Source: JAQBGV01 sp032128395
GTDB lineage: Bacteria > Planctomycetota > UBA8108 > UBA1146
Length of the DNA stretch: 51,309 nt
Assembly (NCBI GenBank): GCA_032128395.1
Contig: JAQBGV010000068.1
Span: 1-51,309, forward strand
Direction: 5' to 3'
Numbering within the stretch: position 1 is the stretch's first letter; every line of letters begins with the position of its first letter. The notes under the pieces are model-generated. The model did no database searches, was not told where the DNA came from, and saw only the letters and a program-made list of their open reading frames with translations. The position numbers and the translations under genes were made by a program. Of the stretch, positions 40,843 to 48,560 are shown one piece after another.

Positions 40843-42374
40843 CCGCACCACAGGTCGTTCTCGGCGACGTGCGCGTTCTCTCCCCAGGACCGCCCGCGCA
40901 TCGCTTTCGCGGGGACGTGGTGATCTCCGGCGGCTCCGTCGTTTCGCTGCACCCGGCTGGGGAGGGAACTCCAGCCACCGGGGAACGGATCGAGTGTGAT
41001 GGGCGATGGCTCCTCCCCGCGTTCGCGGACAGCCACCTGCACCTCGACACCCTCGGGCAACAGAAGTCGGTCGTTCGACTCCCGCGGCGCCTCTCCGCCG
41101 AGGAGTTCGCCGGGCTGCTTCGCAACGTCACGGGGGACGGGTGGCTGGTCGCACAGGGGTGGGAAGATCCCCTCGCGGAACTGCTCCGGCCCAACCCGCG
41201 CTCGTTCCTCGATGCGGTCCGCCCCGACCGCCCGGTGTGGGCGTTCGCCTACGACCACCACCGCGCCTTTCTCAACTCCGCGGCGCTCGAGGCGGTCGGG
41301 GCCTCCCTGGCGAATTCGGACGGGGTCCTGCTCGAGAAGGATCTCGAGCGTGCCTGGCATCGCGTGCCGCCCCTGCCGGTCGACCCGGAGCGGGTCGTCG
41401 CGGATCTCCACCGCTACGGAGTCTCCGCCGCGACGAGCTTCGATGGCACCGCGGCGAGGGCCCGGTGGGAGCGGGCGAGCGCGCAGGGGCGGATCACCCT
41501 GCGCATCCGACACTCGATCCCCGAGGTCGAATTCACCGCTCGAGTGGGAGGAGATCTTCCTCCGCCACAACTCGACCGCGCCTCCTGGTTCCTCACCCCC
41601 TGGGTGAAGCTCTTCTTCGATGGCACGCTCGGATCCCGCACCGCCTGGATGAAGCAGCCGTACACCGACCTGCCGCAGAGTTTCGGTGACGAACGGATCG
41701 CTGCGACGAGTCGCGACGGGTTGGCGGACGCGATCGGCGCGAGCGGTTGGGGGGTGTGCATCCATGCGATCGGAGACGCGGCGTTCGGCGCCGCACTCGA
41801 CGCGATCGAACGGGTGCACGCGGCACGTGCGGTGCGGGGATCCTCTGGGGTGGACCGGATCGAACACGGTCAGTGTCTCGACCTCGAAGATCTGCCCCGC
41901 CTCGCGGGAATCGGTGCGGTGGTCTCGATGCAGCCGTGTCACCTCCTCGAGGATGCTCAGGTGGCCCCGGAGCGGTGGGGGGATCGTTGCCGTGGAGCGT
42001 TCGCGGCACGCTCGCTCATCCGAGGAGGAATCCCCATCGTGTTCGGGAGTGATGCGCCGATCGAGACCGTCGATCCGTGGATCGATATCGGCGCTGCCGT
42101 CGACCGGGTCGACCGGCGGGGTCGTTTCCCGAGTGGTTGGCTCCCCGATCAGTGCATCTCTTTCGATGAGGCGCTCGCCGCTCGAACTTCGGCGGCCGCG
42201 GATGCAAACCTACTCCCTCGCGGTTGGGGGCGGATCGAGCCGGGGAGCCCAGCCGACTTGCAGATCCTCGGATGTGAAGACCCGGCGCAGGTCCGCACGA
42301 TCGGTCAGGCGCGCCTCGAGCGTCTCCTCGTCGGTGGGGAGTGGCAACGGCTCTCGGAAGGTGTGGCTCCATGA
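40839..42374 (+). CDS. YtcJ-like amidohydrolase (amidohydrolase_3 family)
   Basis: The 511-residue protein is a metal-dependent hydrolase of the YtcJ/exoenzyme-regulatory AepA-like group. Visible features are the small N-terminal beta domain, FADSHLHLDTLG (first H-x-H), TPWVKLFFDGTLGSRTAW (the metal-site Lys region), WGVCIHAIGDAA, DRIEHGQCL and VFGSDAPIETVDPW (final Asp). Family members hydrolyse C-N bonds in varied small molecules, and the substrate cannot be predicted. There is no signal peptide. It overlaps both neighbours by ATGA, giving a strictly coupled three-gene unit with the secreted unknown and the M19 dipeptidase. Confidence 0.9.
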   Translation: MTAPQVVLGDVRVLSPGPPAHRFRGDVVISGGSVVSLHPAGEGTPATGERIECDGRWLLPAFADSHLHLDTLGQQKSVVRLPRRLSAEEFAGLLRNVTGDGWLVAQGWEDPLAELLRPNPRSFLDAVRPDRPVWAFAYDHHRAFLNSAALEAVGASLANSDGVLLEKDLERAWHRVPPLPVDPERVVADLHRYGVSAATSFDGTAARARWERASAQGRITLRIRHSIPEVEFTARVGGDLPPPQLDRASWFLTPWVKLFFDGTLGSRTAWMKQPYTDLPQSFGDERIAATSRDGLADAIGASGWGVCIHAIGDAAFGAALDAIERVHAARAVRGSSGVDRIEHGQCLDLEDLPRLAGIGAVVSMQPCHLLEDAQVAPERWGDRCRGAFAARSLIRGGIPIVFGSDAPIETVDPWIDIGAAVDRVDRRGRFPSGWLPDQCISFDEALAARTSAAADANLLPRGWGRIEPGSPADLQILGCEDPAQVRTIGQARLERLLVGGEWQRLSEGVAP

Positions 42375-43306
42375 CTTCTTCCGGCGCGATCGACCTGCAC
42401 GTAGACACTCTCGCGCGGCTCCTCACGCTCGGGGGCGGATTCGAGGGCGAGCGCACCGACCTCCATGTGGACATCCCCCGCACGAGAGAAGGTGGGATCC
42501 GGGCGCTCTGCACCGCATGCTTCACACACGACGATGATCCTTCGCCCCGGGAGCACGTCAGGTCGATGCTCGATCTTGCCGATCGTCTCGACCGCGATCC
42601 CGCCACCGCAGTGAAGATCGTCCGGAGTGCTCCGGACCTCGAGCGACTCCCGAGCGACGTGATCGGGATGATTCCGACGATCGAGAACGGCCGTTCCCTC
42701 GAGGGGAACCTCGAGGTGCTCGATGAATGGCGCGAGCGCGGGATCGCAATCCTCGGCATCGCTTGGAACGGGGCGAACGAGCTCGGAGAAGGGTGTGGCG
42801 CCGACACGGGGTGCGGTCTGACCACTTTCGGTCGCGAGGCGATCCTGCGGGCCGCGGGCCTCGGGATGGCGATCGATCTTTCACACCTCAACCGGGCGGG
42901 GGTCGCCGACGTGCTTTCGCTCGGGGTCCCGGTCCTCGCGACGCACAGCAACTGCCGCCGGGTCCACGACCACCGTCGCAATCTCGACGACGATCAGCTC
43001 CGTGCCCTCGCCGCCGGGGATGGCCTTCTCGGTCTGAATCTCTATCCGCCCTTCCTCGGCGAGGACCCGGTCACGCTCGAGACGCTCGTCGCGCACGCGC
43101 GCCACGGGGCGGAGGTGGTCGGTGCGGATCGCCTCGCGCTCGGGAGCGACCTCGATGGGATCGATCGAACACCGGATGGGTTTCGCGACCATCGCGATCT
43201 CCCGTTGCTCGCGGAGGCGCTCCGCCGAGCGGGTTTCGGCGAGGGGGAGGTCGCTGGGATTCTAGGAGAGAACTTCGTGAGGTGGTGGAATCGAGTCGCG
43301 GGGTAG
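42371..43306 (+). CDS. Membrane dipeptidase family protein (peptidase M19)
   Basis: The 311-residue protein follows the renal-dipeptidase family: IDLHVDTLARL (H-x-D), PTIENG (bridging Glu), GMAIDLSHLNRAG and LATHSNCRRVH (two His ligands), and LALGSDLDGID (Asp). Such enzymes split dipeptides, often including those with a D-residue. ATG at 42371 overlaps the amidohydrolase stop. There is no signal peptide, so it is probably cytoplasmic. Coupled with an amidohydrolase, it may process peptide or amide breakdown products, perhaps from cell wall. Its stop is five bases from the convergent gene. Confidence 0.92.
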   Translation: MTSSGAIDLHVDTLARLLTLGGGFEGERTDLHVDIPRTREGGIRALCTACFTHDDDPSPREHVRSMLDLADRLDRDPATAVKIVRSAPDLERLPSDVIGMIPTIENGRSLEGNLEVLDEWRERGIAILGIAWNGANELGEGCGADTGCGLTTFGREAILRAAGLGMAIDLSHLNRAGVADVLSLGVPVLATHSNCRRVHDHRRNLDDDQLRALAAGDGLLGLNLYPPFLGEDPVTLETLVAHARHGAEVVGADRLALGSDLDGIDRTPDGFRDHRDLPLLAEALRRAGFGEGEVAGILGENFVRWWNRVAG

Positions 43307-43311
43307 CGGCG

Positions 43312-44607
43312 TTACGCCTCCGCTGCTCGCTCGCCTTCTTCCTCGATCCTTCGACGTTCCTTCACGGCGGTTCGGAGAGATGCGGCTCGGGCGGGCTCCA
43401 GAGGAGCCCATCGCCCCTTGGCGATCCGGTCACGGATCGATTCTCCCGAGTACTGGATGCTCGTGATGTGCGTCCCATCCCCGCGAAAGACATGGACGCG
43501 GTTGCGCGGCCCTCGAACCACAAGAGTCCGTTCGCGCCGGTCGAGGAAGAGATCCTCATCCCGGGCGGACAGCGCATCCGAGAGCGCGCTCGCGGTCGGT
43601 CGCTCCGGATCGGTGCTCCGCTCTTCGGCATGATCGGTGCGGCCCGCGCGTCGGCGCAGCCGCTTCTCCAGGTACTGAGCACCGTCCTCGAGCGCTTTCT
43701 CGACCCGCGCGCGGCAGTCGCCGATGGAAGGACGCTTTCCTGCGGAGTTCCCGACCAGCCACGCTTCCTGCATCGCCGCGAGCTCATGACGGAGGCTCGC
43801 GACCCAGTCGGAGAGGATCGGAACGATGCGTTCGGCGAGGAGGGTCGGCAGGTGATGCGGCGGCGGGAGGTTCGCGACCAGATTGAGGGAGTACCGGGGG
43901 CCACCCGAGGATGAGCGTCGCTCGAGTACGAGTGCGCTCAGCGCGAGCGCCTGTTCACCTCCTCTCGGTTTCGGGATCAGGAAATACCCGGCGACGATCG
44001 CGCCGACGAGGGTGAGCGGTCGCATCGCCTCTCCGAACTCGTGGAGCATGTCGGCGGTGAGGGCATCCCCGTCGATCCGGCGCGCGAGCGGAATCGGCCG
44101 CTCCCCGTAGAGTCGGTCGATGCGATCGTCCCCGAGTTCGACGAGCCAGGAACCGAGATCGCGCCAGAGTGGGACGCCCGTCGGGCTGTATCCGATGAAG
44201 ATCGCCCGTGGGTCGCTGGAAGTCGAGTGCTCGCACACGGGAGAAGCGCACCAGGGGCAGAAGACGTGGCCGTCGCGATAGCCGAGCTGGTCGGTGCGGA
44301 GCTGGTCACAGAGCGCATCGAGCTGGTTCTCGAGCGCGGTGCGGAACTCGCGCTCGGCACGCCGGTAGCCGTGACGACCGAGTGGGACCGGCAGCCGCAC
44401 CGTCAACTCGATACGCTCGGGGAGTGTGCTCTCCTCGGGGAGGTCCGCCGTCAGCCTTTCCTCGACCCAGCGAACGAGCCCGCGATAGATCCCAGGGGCG
44501 CGATCGGAGGGAGCACCGTGTGCCGCGTCCCTCCCTCGACCATTCTTCTGCGGAGCGGCCTTCTTCCTCCGCTTCCGGGGAGAACGAGGGCGATCACCAT
44601 CGGCCAT
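43312..44607 (-). CDS. Hypothetical protein with CxxC...CxH putative zinc site
   Basis: The 431-residue product has a Lys/Arg-rich N-terminus (RKRRKKAAPQKNG) and the cluster FCPWCASPVCEHS, a C-x2-C-x4-C-x-H arrangement that resembles a SWIM-type or other small zinc site. A middle region (GYFLIPKPRGGEQALALSALVLERR) is followed by alternating helices, and the C-terminus has FLDRRERTLVVRGPRNRVHVFRGDGTHITSI. I do not recognise the family. ATG at 44607 has GAGGAGG upstream, strong support for this start. It diverges from the D,D-carboxypeptidase gene with only 30 bases between the start codons. The basic N-terminus and zinc site would fit nucleic-acid binding, but that is a guess. Confidence 0.7.
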   Translation of the reverse strand: MADGDRPRSPRKRRKKAAPQKNGRGRDAAHGAPSDRAPGIYRGLVRWVEERLTADLPEESTLPERIELTVRLPVPLGRHGYRRAEREFRTALENQLDALCDQLRTDQLGYRDGHVFCPWCASPVCEHSTSSDPRAIFIGYSPTGVPLWRDLGSWLVELGDDRIDRLYGERPIPLARRIDGDALTADMLHEFGEAMRPLTLVGAIVAGYFLIPKPRGGEQALALSALVLERRSSSGGPRYSLNLVANLPPPHHLPTLLAERIVPILSDWVASLRHELAAMQEAWLVGNSAGKRPSIGDCRARVEKALEDGAQYLEKRLRRRAGRTDHAEERSTDPERPTASALSDALSARDEDLFLDRRERTLVVRGPRNRVHVFRGDGTHITSIQYSGESIRDRIAKGRWAPLEPARAASLRTAVKERRRIEEEGERAAEA

Positions 44608-44637
44608 GGCACACCTCCTCTCGCAGGAGGGTAGCAC

Positions 44638-46221
44638 TTGAGCGACGACGTCCGTACCCTGCCGGCAAGGAGGTATGGAGTGCGGACGAAACTCCCAGCG
44701 GCACGGCTCTTCGGGTGGATCGTGGGGATCTCCTGTCTCCTCTCGCTCCTCTCTCCTCAGGCATTCACCCAGGGGGCCCCGGCCGCCCTGGCGGCTCCCA
44801 CGGCCGATCCCGCCGCCCTCTTCCGGAGGGCCCTCGATGAAGCGGCCGCGAAGGGGATCGCCCCCGAGACGATCTCGATTCACATCGAGCTCCCGGGTGG
44901 GGTCGTCCTCTCTCACCGGGAGCAGGAACCGATGCTCCCCGCTTCGACGATGAAGCTCGTCACCGCCGCCGCTGCGCTCGAACTGCTCGGCCCGCAGCAT
45001 GCGTTCGTCACCGAGCTGTGGATTCGCGGCGAGGTGCGCGACGGGACGCTCCACGGAGACGTGATCGTCGTGGGGGGAGGAGACCCCGCGCCCTCGAGCC
45101 GCCGCTTTCCCGATGATCCTCTCGCTGAATTGCGACCCTGGGTCCAGGCTCTGAAGGATCACGGAATCGAGCGCATCGCCGGGGATCTGGTCGCGGATTC
45201 GGGCTACCTCGCCGGTCCACAACGGCTCGAGGGGTGGCCGCAGGATCAGCTCCACCGCTGGTACTGCGCACCGAGCGGAGCATTGAACCTGAACGACAAC
45301 TGCGTCGATCTACAAATCGCTTCCAGCGGGGACGGCGTCGCAGTCCACCTCGTCCCGGCGAATCCGCTGTTCACCGTCGAGAATTCGATCCGACCGACTC
45401 CAGACCGAGACCAGCACCTCTACTCGGTGGATCGGGCGATCGACTCGTGGACGATCCGGCTCGGAGGTCGTTTTCTCGTCGGTGGGGGCATTCGGACGGA
45501 GTGGATCACCGTCCCCGAACCTGCTCGCGCCTTCCTCGGCGCTTGGCGGACCCTCCTGAGATCGAGCGGAATCGCGGTCGAAGGCGAGCTCCGCGTCGAG
45601 CTCCGCGGGGAGGGGGCACGCGCCGTCGCACGGATCGAGCACCGAGTGGTGGACGTCCTCCCCGTCCTTCTCAAGGACAGCCAGAATCTCTACGGCGATT
45701 GCTTGCTCCGCGTGACCGATCGCGAGACGGGAGGGGACGGCAGCTACCGCAGCGCCGGGGAGACCGCGATGCGGTACCTGATCTCCCGAACGGGGGGGGA
45801 AGGTGCGGTCGTGCGCGACGGGTCCGGTCTCTCGCGCGAGGACAGGCTCCGCTGCGTCGACCTCGTTCGCCTCCTTCGGCACGCGGACGAGGCAACCTGG
45901 GGGGAGGTGCTCTGGGAGTCGCTGGCGGTCGCGGGCGTCGACGGCACGCTATCGAAGCGCTTCCGGAGCGGGCCCCTCCGCGGACGGCTCCGGGGGAAGA
46001 CCGGCCACATCTCCGGGGTCAGCGCCCTCGCCGGGGGCTGGGAGAGCGTGCAGGGGCCGGTCCGCTTCGCGGCGTTCACCGGCGGCCCCGGCTCCAAGGT
46101 CGGTCCTTTCCGCACTTGGATCGATCAGCTCCTCGAAGCTGTCGACGCGACCCTGGGGGGCCCGCCACCGCCGCGGGAGCCCTCGTCGGAAAGCGGCGGG
46201 GCCGCTGTCGGAGGACTGTAA
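44638..46221 (+). CDS. dacB: D-alanyl-D-alanine carboxypeptidase/endopeptidase, PBP4 type (S13)
   Basis: The 527-residue enzyme trims peptidoglycan peptides in the periplasm. The three penicillin-binding motifs are intact: ASTMKL (Ser103, Lys106), SQN (348-350) and KTG (454-456). The large insert between the first two motifs is typical of S13 (GDVIVVGGGDPAPSS; YCAPSGALNLNDNCVDL). An N-terminal hydrophobic signal (LFGWIVGISCLLSLLSPQAFT) supports export. The TTG start at 44638 follows AGGAGG eight bases upstream. A proline/serine tail ends the protein. It shows that this organism carries peptidoglycan-modifying capacity, of interest if it is a planctomycete. Confidence 0.92.
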   Translation: MSDDVRTLPARRYGVRTKLPAARLFGWIVGISCLLSLLSPQAFTQGAPAALAAPTADPAALFRRALDEAAAKGIAPETISIHIELPGGVVLSHREQEPMLPASTMKLVTAAAALELLGPQHAFVTELWIRGEVRDGTLHGDVIVVGGGDPAPSSRRFPDDPLAELRPWVQALKDHGIERIAGDLVADSGYLAGPQRLEGWPQDQLHRWYCAPSGALNLNDNCVDLQIASSGDGVAVHLVPANPLFTVENSIRPTPDRDQHLYSVDRAIDSWTIRLGGRFLVGGGIRTEWITVPEPARAFLGAWRTLLRSSGIAVEGELRVELRGEGARAVARIEHRVVDVLPVLLKDSQNLYGDCLLRVTDRETGGDGSYRSAGETAMRYLISRTGGEGAVVRDGSGLSREDRLRCVDLVRLLRHADEATWGEVLWESLAVAGVDGTLSKRFRSGPLRGRLRGKTGHISGVSALAGGWESVQGPVRFAAFTGGPGSKVGPFRTWIDQLLEAVDATLGGPPPPREPSSESGGAAVGGL

Positions 46222-46314
46222 ACGGGCTCTACACCCGAAGCCTCTAGACCCCAACGCACTCCTTTTCGGACCTCCCACAGGGAAAAATCTACCTCGACAC
46301 TCTGTAACAAGTTG

Positions 46315-46342
46315 TTTACAACGGGCGTTCCTGTGGTTTGAT
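46315..46342 (+). promoter_or_regulatory. Candidate promoter of the FHA-GAF activator gene
   Basis: TTTACA (46315-46320) and TTTGAT (46337-46342) are 16 bases apart, in an AT-richer patch of a 259-base gap. The predicted transcript start is near 46349, leaving a leader of about 130 bases. No sigma54-type GG-N10-GC pair was found here. Neither hexamer is consensus, so this is tentative. Confidence 0.4.
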
Positions 46343-46362
46343 GAACGTCCAGTCCCACGGGG

Positions 46363-46379
46363 ATGACCGACTCGGTCAT
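46363..46379. promoter_or_regulatory. Palindromic operator candidate
   Basis: ATGACCGACTCGGTCAT is a perfect 8-1-8 inverted repeat about 15 bases after the predicted transcript start of the activator gene. The position fits a repressor or autoregulatory site, and its size fits a helix-turn-helix dimer such as the Fis-like domain of the protein encoded downstream. Confidence 0.45.
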
Positions 46380-46480
46380 GGGGTTGTCGACGACGAGCGC
46401 AGGATGAGGTCGCAGAGGGTCGTCAGCGACGGTTTCACCTGCGTCCCCGCCCGGTGTTTCGCGTCCCCCTCTGGAGAGAG

Positions 46481-48553
46481 ATGAAGAAGGAATCCGCTGC
46501 GAATGTCGGTCAGCCCACCGCGCGCCTGGTCATCCGGGAGCGAGGTACCGAACGCTGCGTAGAACTCGATGGAGCCTCGATCGCGATCGGCCGATCACGC
46601 GAGAACGAGATCGAGATCGACGATATTTCGAGTTCCCGCCGACACTGTAAATTGAGCTTCAACGACGGTTCCTGGCTGGTCGAGGATCTGCAGAGCCGCA
46701 ACGGAACGCTCGTCAATGGGATCCTCATCCGCCGTCAGGATCTCGATCCAGGGGACTGCATCGAGATCGGCAAGACGCGGATCTACTTCGAGCGGATCCC
46801 GACCGAACATCTCGCGAGCGGTGCGGGAGGGGAGACACTCCTCCTCCCGACCGACTACTTCATGGAACCGCTGACCGAAGTCACCGACGCGAGTCAGGTC
46901 GAGCTCCTGCAGAAGGAGCGCGAGATCTTCCTCCGCCTCCTCGAGATCACCAAGCGACTGTGCTCGACCCTCGTTCTCTCCGACCTTCTCGGGATGATTC
47001 TCGACACGGTCATCGACATCTCCGGCGCGGAGCGAGGTTTTCTGATCCTCGACCGCGAGGGGGAGTTGACGATCGAGAGCTCCCGAAACATCGACAAGGA
47101 GACGGTCAAGAAGGCTGAGGTGAAGGTCAGTCGATCGATCACCCGCCAGGTGCTCGAATCGGGTCGGCCCGTGCTGACCGGGGACGCCCAGCACGATCCC
47201 CGCACGCGCACCTTCGCCTCGGTGTCCGACCTGCGGCTGGAATCGGTCCTATGCGTTCCCCTGCGACTGCGCGGTCGGAGCCTCGGGGCGGTCTACGTCG
47301 ACAATCGATTCGAGGCTGAGGCCTTCCATCGCAGCCATCTGCGCTTCATCGAGTTCCTCGCCGATCAAGCCGCGGTTTTCATCGAGAACGCCCGACTCTT
47401 CGAGGAGAACGAGCGGAAGCACGATGCACTCCTGCGGTCGATGGAGGAGGTCGAGGAGCTGAACCGGGAGCTGCAGGAGATGCTGATGGCGCAGGATCTC
47501 CACCCGGAGAAGATCACCGAGGTGATCACGCGCGCCGGGGAGCGATCCTTCACGCACGAGTACGACCGGATCATCACGAAGAGTTCGAAGATGTACCATC
47601 TCTTCGAGATCCTCGACCGGGTGATCGAGACCGACATCCCGGTCCTGATCCAGGGAGAGAGCGGTACCGGCAAGGAACTGATCGCGGATGCGATCCACTA
47701 TCAGGGGGCGCGCAAGGGAGGGACGTTCGTCTCGCAGAACTGCGCCGCGATCCCCCCCAACCTCCTCGAGAGCGAGTTCTTCGGGCACGTCAGGGGTGCC
47801 TTCACCGGCGCGGTGAAGGACAAGAAGGGTTTGTTCGAGCTCGCCGACAAGGGGACATTGTTCCTCGACGAGATCGGCGACATGAGCCTCGATCTCCAGA
47901 CGAAGCTCTTGCGGGTGCTCGAAGAGGGCGAAATTCGCCCGGTCGGTGGGCGTGACATCAAGAAGGTGAGCGTTCGGATCATTTCGGCGACCAACCGGCC
48001 GCTGCAGGAGATGGTTCGAAAGGGAGAGTTCCGGGAGGACCTCTACTACCGGCTGAACGTCATCAACGTCACCCTTCCCCCGCTTCGTGACCGGCGCGAG
48101 GACATCCCCCTTCTTGTCGACCACTTCATGAATCGGATCACCGTACGGCTCGGGCGCGAGAAGCCCACACTCGACAGCCGGACCCTCTACTATCTCTACC
48201 ACTACGACTGGCCGGGGAACATCCGCCAGCTCGAGAACGAGGTGGAACGGATGGTGGCGCTCTCGAGCGAGATGATCACACCGGACCTGCTCTCCCCCGC
48301 GCTGGTGACCGGCGGAGCCGGGGCGGCGGGTCGACCGCGTCGCGATTCGATGATCGGACGCGGGAAGCTCAAGGAGATCGTGGCGGAGCACGCCGAGGAG
48401 ATCGAGCGCCAGGTGCTCTCGAGCACTCTCGCGGAGCTCGGCTGGAACAAGAGCCGGACCGCCCGGCAGCTCGGGATCTCCCGGCCGACTCTCGATCAGA
48501 AGATCGAGAAGTACAGCCTGAAGAAACCCGAGAAGCCCCGGAAGGATGCTTGA
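46481..48553 (+). CDS. FHA-GAF-AAA+-Fis sigma54-type transcriptional activator
   Basis: The 690-residue protein combines an FHA domain (about 35-105: IAIGRSRENEIEI, SSSRRHCKL, SRNGTLVNG), a GAF domain (about 160-310: GAERGFLILDREGEL, VLCVPLRLRGRSLGAVYVDNR), a coiled linker, and a sigma54 AAA+ core with GESGTGKE (392-399), GAFTGA (439-444) and TLFLDEIGDM. A C-terminal Fis-type helix-turn-helix (NKSRTARQLGISRPTLDQKI) ends it. GAFTGA contacts sigma54, so it should activate sigma54 promoters in response to phospho-peptide binding and a GAF signal. ATG at 46481 with GGAGAG is preferred over GTG at 46454. It is followed after seven bases by a double-FHA membrane protein. Confidence 0.93.
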   Translation: MKKESAANVGQPTARLVIRERGTERCVELDGASIAIGRSRENEIEIDDISSSRRHCKLSFNDGSWLVEDLQSRNGTLVNGILIRRQDLDPGDCIEIGKTRIYFERIPTEHLASGAGGETLLLPTDYFMEPLTEVTDASQVELLQKEREIFLRLLEITKRLCSTLVLSDLLGMILDTVIDISGAERGFLILDREGELTIESSRNIDKETVKKAEVKVSRSITRQVLESGRPVLTGDAQHDPRTRTFASVSDLRLESVLCVPLRLRGRSLGAVYVDNRFEAEAFHRSHLRFIEFLADQAAVFIENARLFEENERKHDALLRSMEEVEELNRELQEMLMAQDLHPEKITEVITRAGERSFTHEYDRIITKSSKMYHLFEILDRVIETDIPVLIQGESGTGKELIADAIHYQGARKGGTFVSQNCAAIPPNLLESEFFGHVRGAFTGAVKDKKGLFELADKGTLFLDEIGDMSLDLQTKLLRVLEEGEIRPVGGRDIKKVSVRIISATNRPLQEMVRKGEFREDLYYRLNVINVTLPPLRDRREDIPLLVDHFMNRITVRLGREKPTLDSRTLYYLYHYDWPGNIRQLENEVERMVALSSEMITPDLLSPALVTGGAGAAGRPRRDSMIGRGKLKEIVAEHAEEIERQVLSSTLAELGWNKSRTARQLGISRPTLDQKIEKYSLKKPEKPRKDA

Positions 48554-48560
48554 GGACGCG

